The notes under the pieces are model-generated. The model was not told the DNA's origin, did not search any database, and was given only the letters and a program-made list of their open reading frames with translations. Positions 1-8,392 of a stretch of DNA of 33,351 nucleotides are shown piece after piece. This DNA is from Hyphomicrobiales bacterium (lineage in GTDB: Bacteria; Pseudomonadota; Alphaproteobacteria; Rhizobiales; Rhizobiaceae): positions 1-33,351 of the forward strand of contig JAALLE010000040.1 in the NCBI GenBank assembly GCA_011087605.1, in the 5' to 3' direction. The position numbers were made by a program, and so were the translations under genes. The first letter of the stretch is position 1; every line of letters starts with the position of its first letter.

Positions 1-60
1 CGTCTGATGGGCCGTCTATAAAAGCATCAGGTTGGGGTAGCTGGGTAGTTACATTGAGTT

Positions 61-969
61 GTGATCAATCGCAGAAACTTCCTTGTATCAGCTGCCGCTA
101 CCTCGCTGCTTTGTTCGGCAAAGCCTTCCTGGGCGGTTTCATCGCTCAATCTCGGTGAGTTTAAAGTGGACATTGTCAGTGATGGCCACCTCAGGCTACC
201 TGCCAGTTTCATTTTCTCCGGCATGCCTGAGGTCGAAATCGCCGAGTTGATGCAACGTCACGGCTTGTCAAAAGAAGGCCTGCAACCGTACTGCAATTTG
301 ACGCTGTTGCGGCAGGGGGATCGGACGATTTTATTCGATGTTGGATCGGGTCCCAATTTCATGGATTCAGCTGGCAAAGTGGTCGATGCCCTGTCGGAAA
401 TTGACGTTGATCCTGGCGATGTAACAGATGTCGTTTTCACCCACGCCCACCCCGATCACATCTGGGGCGTATTGGACGATTTTGATGATCCACTGTTCAG
501 CGAAGCTACCTATCACATTTCAGAGGCCGAAATTGACTACTGGACGGATCCCAACACAGTTCATACGATCGGGGAGGCACGTCAGGCCTTTGCAGCGGGA
601 GCTGCCCGAAATCTTGCAGCGATTGAAGATTCCCTTGTCCGGTTCAAACCGGAGCAGGAGATATTGAGCGGCATATTTGCGCGCGCGACGCCGGGGCACA
701 CACCTGGCCACACGTCATTTGAGGTTCGCGATCGCAGTGAAAGCCTGTTAGTGGTCGGCGATGCTATTGGAAATCACCACGTGGCGTTTGAACAGCCACA
801 GTGGGAAGCCAATTCAGATCAGGACAAAGCGCTGGGAGCCAAGTCGCGCACCTCGTTGATAGAACAACTGGCTGTTGAGAAAACCAAACTCATCGGATTT
901 CACTTCCCTTATCCAGGCATAGGATTTGTTGAAAAATCGGGTTCCGGTTACAAATGGGTGGCGGCATAA
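61..969 (+). CDS. Tat-exported MBL-fold metallo-hydrolase
   Basis: Predicted periplasmic metallo-beta-lactamase-fold hydrolase of 302 residues. The N-terminus has a twin-arginine motif (NRRNFLVS) and a hydrophobic stretch ending near residue 25. The metal-binding signature THAHPDH is complete (H128, H130, D132, H133). Further ligands are plausible in the PGHTPGHT segment near residue 215, in VVGDAIG, and in a late GFHFP histidine, so it should bind a two-metal centre. The start is GTG; the Tat signal supports it although the ribosome site is weak. The stop overlaps the next start (TAATG), so the two MBL genes are translationally coupled. Paracoccus sox clusters carry MBL proteins (SoxG, SoxH) next to soxEF, and the position beside fccAB here is similar. 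The substrate is unknown. Confidence 0.85.
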   Translation: MINRRNFLVSAAATSLLCSAKPSWAVSSLNLGEFKVDIVSDGHLRLPASFIFSGMPEVEIAELMQRHGLSKEGLQPYCNLTLLRQGDRTILFDVGSGPNFMDSAGKVVDALSEIDVDPGDVTDVVFTHAHPDHIWGVLDDFDDPLFSEATYHISEAEIDYWTDPNTVHTIGEARQAFAAGAARNLAAIEDSLVRFKPEQEILSGIFARATPGHTPGHTSFEVRDRSESLLVVGDAIGNHHVAFEQPQWEANSDQDKALGAKSRTSLIEQLAVEKTKLIGFHFPYPGIGFVEKSGSGYKWVAA

Positions 970-1928
970 TGAGATGTATCGTATCTTTCGGGTGCGCTTT
1001 GGTGTTGACATTGAATGCTCATCTTGCATCAGCAGATCAATCCATCCCGGATCAGTATCCGGGGTCCATGCTTTATTCCAAACCAATTGAGGTCATCCCA
1101 CATGTCTGGTCAGCGATTGGTCAGACGTCGCCCTCCGCTTATGAAAATGCCGGTCACAACAACAATCTGAATTTTATCGTGACAGGTGAGGGCGTTGTGG
1201 TGGTCAATGGCGGTGGCGGTTATCTTCTTGCCAAAGCCCTGCATGACGAAATCCGCAAGATAACCAGCCAAAAGGTCAAGCTTGTTATCAACGAGAACGG
1301 CCAGGGCCATGCCATGTTGGGCAATTCCTATTGGGGTGAACAGGGAGTGCCAATCCTGGCGCATGAGGATGCTGCCGCCGAGTTCGACGAGCGCGGTTAC
1401 GACATATTGGACAGCGCAAAAAACCGGCTGAAAGACCGCGCGAATGGTACCAGCGTCAAACTTCCCGATAAAACTTTTTCAGACAAACATGTGATCGAAA
1501 TGGGTGAATTCGTCATCGAAGTGCTGATGATGGGACCGGCACATTCTGCGGGTGACACCCAGGTCTGGTTACCAAAACAGAAACTGGTTATTGCCGGTGA
1601 CATGGCTTTCCATGAACGTATGCTGCCCATTTTCGATGGGACAGATACAGCTGGATGGGTCGAAACCTGGAACAATGAGTTTGAAAAACTTGGCGCGGTT
1701 TATGTGATCCCGGGTCATGGCCACCCCACCAACATGGACCAGGTGAGGCGCTATACGCTTGATTATCTGGTCGACCTGAGGGCCAAGATCGGAGCGCATG
1801 TGGAAGCCGGGGGAGAACTGGTTGATTCTTATCATGTGGACCAATCGCGCTGGTCGCACCTGGATACATTCGAGGAACTGGCGACCCGCAATGCCGGCCG
1901 GGTATTTGAAGCAATGGAGTTTGAGTAG
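969..1928 (+). CDS. SoxH-like periplasmic MBL-fold protein with altered metal motif
   Basis: MBL-fold protein of 319 residues starting at the ATG that overlaps the upstream stop; an in-frame ATG 15 bases earlier is less likely because this start gives a normal Sec signal peptide (cleavage near residue 22). The first metal motif, normally H-x-H-x-D-H, reads N-G-Q-G-H-A (residues 110-115), so three ligands are replaced. Later ligands look kept: GPAHSAGDT, the aspartate in AGDMAF, and IPGHGHP. It may therefore bind one metal, bind metal differently, or not be a hydrolase. Similar proteins occur near sox genes, but I cannot say whether this variant is common. No function is assigned beyond the fold. 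Confidence 0.8.
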   Translation: MRCIVSFGCALVLTLNAHLASADQSIPDQYPGSMLYSKPIEVIPHVWSAIGQTSPSAYENAGHNNNLNFIVTGEGVVVVNGGGGYLLAKALHDEIRKITSQKVKLVINENGQGHAMLGNSYWGEQGVPILAHEDAAAEFDERGYDILDSAKNRLKDRANGTSVKLPDKTFSDKHVIEMGEFVIEVLMMGPAHSAGDTQVWLPKQKLVIAGDMAFHERMLPIFDGTDTAGWVETWNNEFEKLGAVYVIPGHGHPTNMDQVRRYTLDYLVDLRAKIGAHVEAGGELVDSYHVDQSRWSHLDTFEELATRNAGRVFEAMEFE

Positions 1929-1951
1929 GCAAACTCATCCGACAAGAAACA

Positions 1952-1985
1952 GGGCCGCTCCGGCGGAGCGACCCAACTCGTTTTT
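1952..1985. terminator. Hairpin between convergent genes
   Basis: A stem CGCTCC/GGAGCG with a three-base GGC loop, extended by GGG/CCC across one mismatch, lies between the ends of the MBL gene (+) and fccB (-). Five T follow on the + strand a few bases later, and a T-rich run lies on the other side of the - strand. It is probably a bidirectional terminator. Confidence 0.55.
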
Positions 1986-1996
1986 CCTGTTACTGG

Positions 1997-3268
1997 CTAA
2001 CCAAACATGTCCGCAGTAATGGCGGAATACCACGCTTCAGATTCCTCGTATGTCGATTTACGCAGATCGTCGTCCTCGCCTGTTTTGGAGACGAAACTGT
2101 CGACGACCTCGATCTTGCTTTCACCGGCCTTGTAGTTTGCACCGACTTTCACACCATCATTGTCTTCAATCAGGCTCCAGCAGGTATTGGCGAACCGCGC
2201 GGGGAATACCCGTGAACCGGTCAGCGCACCGCGAATTGCATTGGCTGCGACCTTCGCCTGGCTGTTCGCCGAGAAACCCGACTTGGGCATAGCCGAGGCC
2301 ACGGAAGCATCGCCCAGAACGTGAATGTTCGGATCGGCTCTTGATTGCATGGTTGCCGGAACTATCGGACACCAATCACCATCAGTTATTCCAGCCCTGT
2401 CGCATATGGTGCCGGCCTTCTGGGCAGGGACAACTGATGCAGCATCCGCCTTGAACGTATCGAGATCGGTCTGGAACTCCATCGCATCCACATTTACATT
2501 CTGAATGCCTCCGGAAATCGAAGCTGGAATCCACTCCACCATTCCCGGATAGTGTCTTTCCCAGCCTTCCATAAACAGACCTTGCTTTGAAAACTTCTCT
2601 TTAGGGTCGAGCACCACAATCTTTGCCGTTGGGTTCTTGTTTTTGAGTATATGCGCGATCATAGAAATGCGCTCATAGGGGCCAGGCGGACAACGATACG
2701 GATTCGGTGGCGGAACCATCACGAATGTGCCGCCCTCACGCATGGCCTCGACCTGGGCCTTGAGCAGGGCCACCTGGGTGCCGGATTTCCACGCATGGGG
2801 CATCGTATCCTGGGCATCAATTGAATAACCGGGAACTGATTCATATTTCAGATCAATACCGGGCGAAATCACCAGACGGTCGTATCCGATTTTAACCCCT
2901 GACCCCAATTCCACCGACCTGGCTGCCCCGTCAACGCCAACAGCCCAGTCGTGAATGACGTTGACCCCATGGTTCGCCGCCAACCCGTCATAGGTATGGC
3001 CGATCATCGAGTAATCCCGATAACCACCCAGATACAGGTTGGAGAAAAAGCAGGTATAATATTTCCTCGATGGTTCGATCAGCGTTACATCAATCGCGCC
3101 TTTGGAACCCTTGGCACTATAGCGTGCCGCCGTTGCTCCACCCGCGCCACCACCAATGACAACGACACGCGGTTTGGCTCCCTGGGCATAAGCCGGCAGG
3201 CTCAATCCGGCCTGTACGGCCCCGAGTCCCAAAAGGCCGGTAAATTGTCGCCTAGTAAAATCAGTCAT
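1997..3268 (-). CDS. fccB: Flavocytochrome c sulfide dehydrogenase, flavoprotein subunit (FccB/SoxF)
   Basis: Oxidizes sulfide to sulfane sulfur in the periplasm and passes electrons to its cytochrome partner. The 423-residue protein has a Tat signal (TRRQFTGLLG), an FAD-binding GGGAGG motif at residues 39-44, and YTCFFSN with Cys73, the position expected for covalent FAD attachment in this family. The CPPGPYER signature (Cys193) and Cys363 (NTCWSL) should form the redox-active cysteine pair. HVLGDAS near residue 316 is the second FAD motif. Length is normal. It lies 26 bases after the cytochrome gene on the same strand, so the two form an fccAB (soxEF) operon. The AGGA-containing leader before the ATG supports the start. 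Confidence 0.93.
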   Translation of the reverse strand: MTDFTRRQFTGLLGLGAVQAGLSLPAYAQGAKPRVVVIGGGAGGATAARYSAKGSKGAIDVTLIEPSRKYYTCFFSNLYLGGYRDYSMIGHTYDGLAANHGVNVIHDWAVGVDGAARSVELGSGVKIGYDRLVISPGIDLKYESVPGYSIDAQDTMPHAWKSGTQVALLKAQVEAMREGGTFVMVPPPNPYRCPPGPYERISMIAHILKNKNPTAKIVVLDPKEKFSKQGLFMEGWERHYPGMVEWIPASISGGIQNVNVDAMEFQTDLDTFKADAASVVPAQKAGTICDRAGITDGDWCPIVPATMQSRADPNIHVLGDASVASAMPKSGFSANSQAKVAANAIRGALTGSRVFPARFANTCWSLIEDNDGVKVGANYKAGESKIEVVDSFVSKTGEDDDLRKSTYEESEAWYSAITADMFG

Positions 3269-3294
3269 AATTTTCCTCCATCATTTTGGTGCTT

Positions 3295-3600
3295 CTATTC
3301 GGGTTCGGGCAGCGATGAGAAATACGCCGCCAGAGCGGCAATTTCTTCATCGGTTAATCGTTTGGCGATTATGCGCATGGTTGGATTTTCAAGCTCTTCA
3401 TTGCGGTAAGCCTCCATCAGGGCGGCAAACCCAGCCGCGTCCATTCCGTCAATCACAGGTATTTTGGCGTCCACATCCTTTGACTGGTGGCAGGTGACGC
3501 ATTCGGCTGACAGATATTCTCCAAATTCCCGATCTCCCTCAGCATAAGTATGGGAACTCATCATCACGTGGGCCGCAATCACCACTGCTGTGGTTGGCAT
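3295..3600 (-). CDS. fccA: Monoheme cytochrome c subunit of sulfide dehydrogenase (FccA-like)
   Basis: Small periplasmic cytochrome with one heme site, CVTCH, and a likely methionine ligand in NPTMRII. I choose the ATG at 3600 because AGGA lies six bases before it and it gives a standard signal peptide ending at TYA; an ATG at 3633 adds eleven residues but has a poorer ribosome site. It precedes fccB in the same operon, so it is probably its electron acceptor. Paracoccus SoxE is diheme, whereas this one has only one CxxCH, like the short FccA form. Confidence 0.87.
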   Translation of the reverse strand: MPTTAVVIAAHVMMSSHTYAEGDREFGEYLSAECVTCHQSKDVDAKIPVIDGMDAAGFAALMEAYRNEELENPTMRIIAKRLTDEEIAALAAYFSSLPEPE

Positions 3601-3760
3601 TAGGCGTCCTGGAATGCTCGTGTTTCTAGTCATTGCTTATCCAAGCCTTTGCAATAGGCCTCCAGCAGAGCGCCAAAGGGCCGGCTCATTTCCTGAGGTC
3701 GACATCGCATTCGGTGTCCACAAACTGTTTGGCGTCAGCGAATGCGCGGTCTCGTGCTTT

Positions 3761-3917
3761 CGGCCAGCAGGCTGGCCGGCGCTTGGTCGAGATGGCAATT
3801 ACGATAATAATTGCCAGTCCGGGTCATGGCATTGGTGCTCTTTATTGAGCACGATGCAGGCTGTTCCCCGCGATCCGATCGAACACAGTTATTCGATAGG
3901 CGACCTATCAGTCGCCT
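3761..3917. other. Cluster of five inverted repeats in a 388-base gene-free stretch
   Basis: The gap 3634-4021 holds no convincing gene. It does contain inverted repeats in a row: CGGCCAGC/GCTGGCCG (3761-3778, 2-base spacer), TGGCAATT/AATTGCCA (3793-3816, 8-base spacer), GTGCTC/GAGCAC (3835-3852, 6-base spacer), TGTTC/GAACA (3862-3885) and AGGCGAC/GTCGCCT (3898-3917, 6-base spacer). The first four are perfect in their arms, as is the last. They could be operators for fccAB, folded RNA, or both. No terminator-type T run follows any of them. Confidence 0.6.
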
Positions 3918-4021
3918 TATAGTCATATTTATGAATGTATTAGTCAAATTCTAACTTGGACAGGTAGTCGGTCTCAGTGGAGAGGCGGGCCGGTTCGCGG
4001 CCAACTTGTCCTTGAAAAAAC

Positions 4022-4435
4022 CTATTGGGTATTGGCTTTTTCAACAGCTTCTGAAGCAGAGAATTGTTTCAGATAGGCCAGCAGGTTCACCCGGTCTTTT
4101 TCTTTCTTGACCTTAATCGCCATTTTGGTGCCCTTGATGTATTTTTTAGGGTTTTCAATGAATGCCGAAATGGTCTCGTCATTCCAAACAAGACCCTCTT
4201 CGCGCTTCCTTTTGAGAGCCTTTGAATATTTCTTCTGCTTGAAGTTCTCTTCGCTGGCAGCGGCGCGTCCCCAGAGGTCATTCAATAAGGGCCCGGTCTT
4301 GCTTTTGGCCTTTTCGCCGACCATGTGGCAGGCCTTGCATTTTTTAAATACTTTTTCGCCCTTTTTCAGATCGGCTTCTGCAATGGCAGGGCCGACGAGA
4401 CAAATTGACAATAGCAAAGATGTTGCCAGTTTCAT
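4022..4435 (-). CDS. Class I cytochrome c
   Basis: Soluble periplasmic cytochrome of 137 residues, rich in lysine. A signal peptide ends at AIAEA, followed by the single heme motif CKACH (C33, C36, H37) and a C-terminal methionine ligand in KGTKMAI (about M105), the pattern of cytochrome c2/c550. The start at 4435 is set by an AGGAGA ribosome site; a longer reading upstream lies inside soxT1A and is not used. It lies 25 bases after soxT1A on the same strand, so it is co-transcribed with the soxS-soxR-soxT set. A role as electron acceptor for SoxXA or FccAB is inferred. Confidence 0.9.
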   Translation of the reverse strand: MKLATSLLLSICLVGPAIAEADLKKGEKVFKKCKACHMVGEKAKSKTGPLLNDLWGRAAASEENFKQKKYSKALKRKREEGLVWNDETISAFIENPKKYIKGTKMAIKVKKEKDRVNLLAYLKQFSASEAVEKANTQ

Positions 4436-4460
4436 GTGCTGAATTCTCCTGTGAAGTCTA

Positions 4461-5543
4461 TTATTTTTCAAGCATGGCCCCCAGAGCCCGGAAGGGTCCT
4501 TTAATGGTGCCATCGATAAGTGTGTGGAGACCAAACCATGCTCCGATAAAGATTGATGCAAGCGCTACCGGAGTAGAAAATGCCAGAAGTGATGCGGCTG
4601 AAACACCCTGTCCAACGGTACAGCCCAAAGCGGTGACACTGCCCACTCCCATCAAGAAACCGCCGAGGATCTGACGTCTCATTTCACGCGCATCGTCACA
4701 TGCCTCCCAGCGAAAATGTGTCTGGATGATGCTGGTGACCGCAGCCCCCACAACCACCCCAAAGACCGCACCAATACCAAAGCTCAAGCTGGACCCGGTC
4801 ATTGTCATGAAGTAAATGAGTGTCTCCCCCATCGGCGCGGAAAAAGTGTAACTCTCAAGCGGGTAGGGATTGAACTCGTCTCTGGCCAGATAGCCGGTGG
4901 CAAACCATCCCCACACAGCGATCAAACCAACAAGTGCACCAATCAGGATCCTTTTTTGATCCTTTCTAAACGAAGTCGACACCAGTGCGATAACCGCAAT
5001 CAAGGTGGCGATGGCGTAGGCAGTGACGTGTGTTGAAAACCCGGTCCAGCTGGCCAAACTATATGCAAACGATGCGGGTTCAATCGGAGCGACCGGCACC
5101 GGAAACAGGCCTTGCCTGAAATAGGCAGTGGCGCCGCTCAGCGTTGCATAGGCTGAAATTCCCATGACCAGAAATGTGACGACGGATTTGAGATCTCCCC
5201 CGCCAATGCGAGCGAGGCACCCATATCCGCAGGTTCCAACAAGGGCCATGCCAACACCAAACAGCAATCCACCGACAATGGTGGCCAGGATTGAAGTTGG
5301 GTTGGCAAGATAAAAGGATTGGGTGATGTCTATCAGTCCAATTTGATCAAGCGCAAAGGAGCCAGCAATTGCCACAGCAATCGCAATTGCCCAACTCCTG
5401 AGACCGCTGTCACTGCCGCCGAGTACCGCACCTTCAATGGCGTCCAGTGTGCAAAATCTGCCCCAACGTGCGCAGAAGCCCAGCACAACACCGCCAACAA
5501 ACCCCGCGAGCGCGGCTATGTTTCCCGCACTCAATTCCTCCAT
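4461..5543 (-). CDS. soxT1A: YeeE/YedE-family sulfur transporter SoxT1A
   Basis: Integral membrane protein of 360 residues with about nine to ten hydrophobic segments. It has the family's cysteine motifs: RFCTLDA near the N-terminus, GTCGYGCLARIGGGD in the first half and LGCTVGQGVS in the second. The family includes the thiosulfate importer TsuA, and SoxT proteins are proposed to move sulfur from SoxYZ to the cytoplasm or serve signalling to SoxR. It follows soxR on the same strand, the usual place of the soxT1A type. Upstream (5563-5578) there is an AT-rich GAATATT half-site that only weakly fits the ArsR operator seen elsewhere. The substrate is inferred. Confidence 0.88.
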   Translation of the reverse strand: MEELSAGNIAALAGFVGGVVLGFCARWGRFCTLDAIEGAVLGGSDSGLRSWAIAIAVAIAGSFALDQIGLIDITQSFYLANPTSILATIVGGLLFGVGMALVGTCGYGCLARIGGGDLKSVVTFLVMGISAYATLSGATAYFRQGLFPVPVAPIEPASFAYSLASWTGFSTHVTAYAIATLIAVIALVSTSFRKDQKRILIGALVGLIAVWGWFATGYLARDEFNPYPLESYTFSAPMGETLIYFMTMTGSSLSFGIGAVFGVVVGAAVTSIIQTHFRWEACDDAREMRRQILGGFLMGVGSVTALGCTVGQGVSAASLLAFSTPVALASIFIGAWFGLHTLIDGTIKGPFRALGAMLEK

Positions 5544-5608
5544 GTCGCTCTCCCACCGACATATATAATTTCTTGAATATTAAAAGGTGATGATAAAGGG
5601 ATCAAGCG

Positions 5609-5944
5609 CTAATCGGTGTTGCAGAACATTTCGTAGAGAACCGGAATGATGGTTTTGATCCGATCATCGGCAAGAGAATAGTAGACCGCCTTGCCCTCAC
5701 GGCGTGCACCCACGATGCCTTCAATTCGCAGCCGCGCCAACTGTTGCGATACAGCAGCCTGACGCGCTGACAACAGTTCTTCCAATTCTGTAACAGAACA
5801 CTCGCCTTCCGCCAGACGGCACAGGATCATCAGACGGCCTTCGTGGGCAATCGACTTGAGAAAGTCGGTCGCATCCCGGGCACTGTCGGCCATTTCAGTG
5901 ACGTCGAAATCAAATTTAAATGCTGTTGCAGCAGCTGAGTTCAT
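5609..5944 (-). CDS. soxR: ArsR-family sulfane-sulfur-responsive repressor SoxR
   Basis: Winged-helix repressor of 111 residues. The recognition helix region is ARQAAVSQQLARLR and the wing is REGKAVYYS. Cysteines are C42 (ILCRL), C49 (GECSV) and C108 (EMFC). One in helix 2 and one near the C-terminus matches the pair that senses persulfide in SqrR, BigR and sHdrR. Without bound sulfur it would repress sox genes. It lies between soxS and soxT1A, 15 bases after soxS. Candidate operators are upstream of soxX and in the soxS-soxV gap. Confidence 0.9.
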   Translation of the reverse strand: MNSAAATAFKFDFDVTEMADSARDATDFLKSIAHEGRLMILCRLAEGECSVTELEELLSARQAAVSQQLARLRIEGIVGARREGKAVYYSLADDRIKTIIPVLYEMFCNTD

Positions 5945-5959
5945 CTATTTTGTCCTGTC

Positions 5960-6346
5960 TTATTTTGTGTATAGGGGCGAAGGCAGTTTTTTCATAATCT
6001 GCCCCAAAAGCCCCCAAAAAAAATCTTCCCCGGGATATCCCCTGATCCGTCCGACTTCCTGTCCCTCTTCAATCAGTACAAAGGTGGGAGTGAACCTTTC
6101 TACTTTGATGTGAGAAATGTCGTCCGGAATTGGGTCATGTATGTCAACTCGACGCAGTGGTGCACGCTTGCCCTCTGTCGTTTTATGATAAACCACTCCA
6201 ATGTCTTCCTCCCAGCGTTCACACCACTCGCAATAATCCTGCTCATACATGACAAGCGTTGCAGCAGAAACCTTCTCGGTTTTTGCAAAGGTCAGCCAAC
6301 TCACAGCCGTCAGCAACGTAATAATGATGAGACCTGGCTTTAACAT
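5960..6346 (-). CDS. soxS: Periplasmic thioredoxin SoxS
   Basis: Small thioredoxin-fold protein of 128 residues with an N-terminal signal segment (residues 1-27) and the active site CEWC (C39, C42). A cis-proline is seen in RFTPTF. In Paracoccus, SoxS reduces and reactivates SoxY with electrons delivered by SoxV. It is the first gene of the leftward soxS-R-T-cytochrome operon and is divergent from soxV with a shared 89-base control region. Confidence 0.9.
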   Translation of the reverse strand: MLKPGLIIITLLTAVSWLTFAKTEKVSAATLVMYEQDYCEWCERWEEDIGVVYHKTTEGKRAPLRRVDIHDPIPDDISHIKVERFTPTFVLIEEGQEVGRIRGYPGEDFFWGLLGQIMKKLPSPLYTK

Positions 6347-6394
6347 CGTGTTATGTGCCTAGAAGTTTTCCATTGCATTGCAATTTGTATGAAC

Positions 6395-6420
6395 CATATA
6401 CATTATAACATGTGAATATG
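6395..6420. promoter_or_regulatory. Candidate ArsR (SoxR/sHdrR) operator between soxS and soxV
   Basis: An imperfect palindrome with arms CATATaCA/TGaATATG lies in the divergent soxS-soxV promoter gap. Its core is ATTA-N8-GAAT, one mismatch from the ATTC-N8-GAAT sequence found exactly at three other places in this window. Placement fits repression of both directions. Confidence 0.5.
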
Positions 6421-6435
6421 TAAAATCACGGTTTG

Positions 6436-7179
6436 ATGAATATGGATCTTGACGTTGGATTTTTCGGCGCATTCGTTGCTGGCCTTTTGTCCTTCATCTC
6501 GCCATGTGTTTTGCCGCTTGTTCCCCCCTATTTGTCATTTCTTGCCGGCGTGTCAATCAACCAACTCACCGATGATGAAAAAGCGTCTGGCGTAACAGCA
6601 AGGGTCTTTCAAGCGTCATTGTCGTTTGTCCTTGGTTTTTCAACGGTGTTTGTGGTCCTGGGTGCCACCGCGTCCTGGCTGGGGGATGTTGTGAGTTCTC
6701 ATTTCAGCACCCTCAACTACGTTGCGGGCATCTTGATTCTGATATTGGGGATTCATTACCTAGGCATAATTCGAATACCGATTCTGTCCCGCGAAGCACG
6801 CTTTCAAACTGCGACGCGGCCAATGGGGCTTATTGGCGCCTATGTGGTAGGTCTGGCATTTGCGTTTGGCTGGACACCGTGCGTCGGACCAGTTCTGGCT
6901 GCCATATTATTATTTGCTGGCAGCGAAGCGGATGTCGTTCGCGGAGCATCATTGCTGTTTGTTTATTCACTGGGCATTGGACTGCCTTTCCTGTTGGTGT
7001 CACTGTTTGCAGGGCCATTTGTGCGTTTGATGCAGCGTCACCGCCACCACATGGGCAGAGTAGAAAAAGTGATTGGCTTATTGCTGGTGCTAACGGGTAT
7101 TTTGTTTCTCACCAATTCAATGGCGACGATCGCCTATCTCATGCTGGAATGGTTCCCTGCCATTGGCACATTTGGTTGA
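6436..7179 (+). CDS. soxV: CcdA-family thiol-electron transporter SoxV
   Basis: Membrane protein of 247 residues with six or so hydrophobic segments and the two conserved CcdA cysteines: C24 in SPCVLPLVPP and C149 in GWTPCVGP. It carries reducing power across the membrane to SoxS and SoxW. The start is uncertain: ATG at 6436, ATG at 6442 and TTG at 6433 are all in frame and none has a strong ribosome site. It heads the rightward soxVWXYZAB run. Confidence 0.92.
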   Translation: MNMDLDVGFFGAFVAGLLSFISPCVLPLVPPYLSFLAGVSINQLTDDEKASGVTARVFQASLSFVLGFSTVFVVLGATASWLGDVVSSHFSTLNYVAGILILILGIHYLGIIRIPILSREARFQTATRPMGLIGAYVVGLAFAFGWTPCVGPVLAAILLFAGSEADVVRGASLLFVYSLGIGLPFLLVSLFAGPFVRLMQRHRHHMGRVEKVIGLLLVLTGILFLTNSMATIAYLMLEWFPAIGTFG

Positions 7180-7198
7180 TACTTAGAGGAGTGCGAAA

Positions 7199-7789
7199 AT
7201 GAAGCGTCTAATGTTAGGTATTTCAACATCCATCTGGTTGACAGCTTGTGCACTTGGCAGCATCGCTGGCTCGGCTGAACTCGGCGATGACGGTCTGCAC
7301 AAGCAGGCATGGTTTGCAACTACGTTCAAGGACATTGCCGAGGACATGCAGACGGCAGCGGACGAAGGTAAACGCCTGGCGATCATCTTTGAGCAACGGG
7401 GTTGCATATATTGCAGGAGGCTGCACCAGGACGTGTTGAGCGATTCCAAAGTTTCCGGCTACATCAAAGACAACTTCATGGTGGTTCAATACAATCTCTA
7501 CGGAGATGAAGAGGTCACCGATCTTGACGGCGAGGTTCTGTCTGAAAAAAAAGCTGCGCAGAAATGGCGGGTCCTGTTTACACCGACCGTTTTGTTTATG
7601 CCTGAAGCGGCGCAGGCAGATAAGGATGCTGGTTCCATTGCCGTTGCGGCCATTCCCGGCACCTTCGGAAAGGGCACGACCAGGCACATGTTCGAATGGG
7701 TAAGGGCCAAGGGATATGACGGTGAGGAATCATTTCAACGCTACCATGCCCGCCGATTACAGGAAGAGCCAAACCCTGATATGGATTAG
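7199..7789 (+). CDS. soxW: SoxW thioredoxin
   Basis: Periplasmic thioredoxin-like protein of 196 residues with CIYC at C69-C72 and a cis-proline in LFTPTVLF. The N-terminus is a signal sequence; LTAC at residues 14-17 could be a lipobox, so it may be a lipoprotein, though cleavage at GSA (near residue 26) is the alternative. An AGGAG ribosome site precedes the ATG, 19 bases after soxV. SoxW is thought to take electrons from SoxV. A second SoxW-like gene lies at 12849. Confidence 0.9.
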   Translation: MKRLMLGISTSIWLTACALGSIAGSAELGDDGLHKQAWFATTFKDIAEDMQTAADEGKRLAIIFEQRGCIYCRRLHQDVLSDSKVSGYIKDNFMVVQYNLYGDEEVTDLDGEVLSEKKAAQKWRVLFTPTVLFMPEAAQADKDAGSIAVAAIPGTFGKGTTRHMFEWVRAKGYDGEESFQRYHARRLQEEPNPDMD

Positions 7790-7804
7790 GAATTTGGATA
7801 ACTT

Positions 7805-7820
7805 ATTCATAAATTCGAAT
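7805..7820. promoter_or_regulatory. ATTC-N8-GAAT operator upstream of soxX
   Basis: Exact ATTC, eight bases, GAAT, in the 92-base gap between soxW and soxX, ending about 60 bases before the soxX start. The surroundings are AT-rich as expected for a promoter. The sequence resembles the operator I recall for SqrR-type ArsR repressors. It suggests an additional SoxR-controlled promoter for soxXYZA. Confidence 0.6.
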
Positions 7821-7881
7821 TTTTTATTGCCAATCTCAGTTTTGCCCGTTACCCTTTGTTTGCAGGTTTGGAGGAATCTGT

Positions 7882-8352
7882 ATGGGAGGTTTTCAAATGT
7901 GGAAATATTCGGCCGTGCTACTGGCGGCTTTGATAGGAACAAACAGCGCTATCGCTGCTGATACAGCACCGACTGACGTCAAGATAAATGAAGGTGAAAT
8001 TTCCAGTTCATTAACTGGAAAGGCGGGTGATCCTGCCTCTGGCCGTGAATGGTATGCTGGAAGAAAGCTGGGCAATTGTCTCGCCTGTCACCAAACGACA
8101 GACCTGAAAGAACTACCTTTCCACGGCGAAGTCGGACCACCGATGGATGGCGTTGCGGATCGCTACGAGGTTGCCGAGTTGCGCGCAATTCTTGTCAATT
8201 CAAAAGAAGTATTGGGTGATGAGACAATCATGCCAGGTTTCTACACGTTTAAAGCGGGCGTTCGTGTTGCTGATAAGTTTCAGAACAAAACGATACTTCA
8301 GGCTCAACAGGTTGAAGACATCATCGCCTATCTGAAGACTCTCAAGGAGTGA
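7882..8352 (+). CDS. soxX: SoxX, monoheme cytochrome c of the SoxXA complex
   Basis: With SoxA it links thiosulfate oxidatively to the SoxY cysteine. The protein has 156 residues, a signal peptide ending near AIAA, the heme motif CLACH (C66, C69, H70) and the distal methionine in TIMPGFY (about M117). Two starts are equally supported: this ATG (GGAGG seven bases before) and the ATG at 7897 (GGGAGGT before it), the latter giving a more compact signal peptide. First gene of the XYZA block. Confidence 0.93.
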   Translation: MGGFQMWKYSAVLLAALIGTNSAIAADTAPTDVKINEGEISSSLTGKAGDPASGREWYAGRKLGNCLACHQTTDLKELPFHGEVGPPMDGVADRYEVAELRAILVNSKEVLGDETIMPGFYTFKAGVRVADKFQNKTILQAQQVEDIIAYLKTLKE

Positions 8353-8392
8353 CTTTGAAATACCAAATTCAATTAATCACAGGAGCTTTGAA

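Noticed and set aside
1-60. Tail of an upstream gene ending at the TAA near base 21
   Set aside because: Only six codons are visible, which is too few to support a gene.
3988-4002. GGCCG/CGGCC hairpin after the cytochrome c gene
   Set aside because: No T run follows on the - strand, so it is not called a terminator.
5563-5578. Operator before soxT1A
   Set aside because: Only the GAAT half fits; the other half has two mismatches, so it is mentioned but not called.
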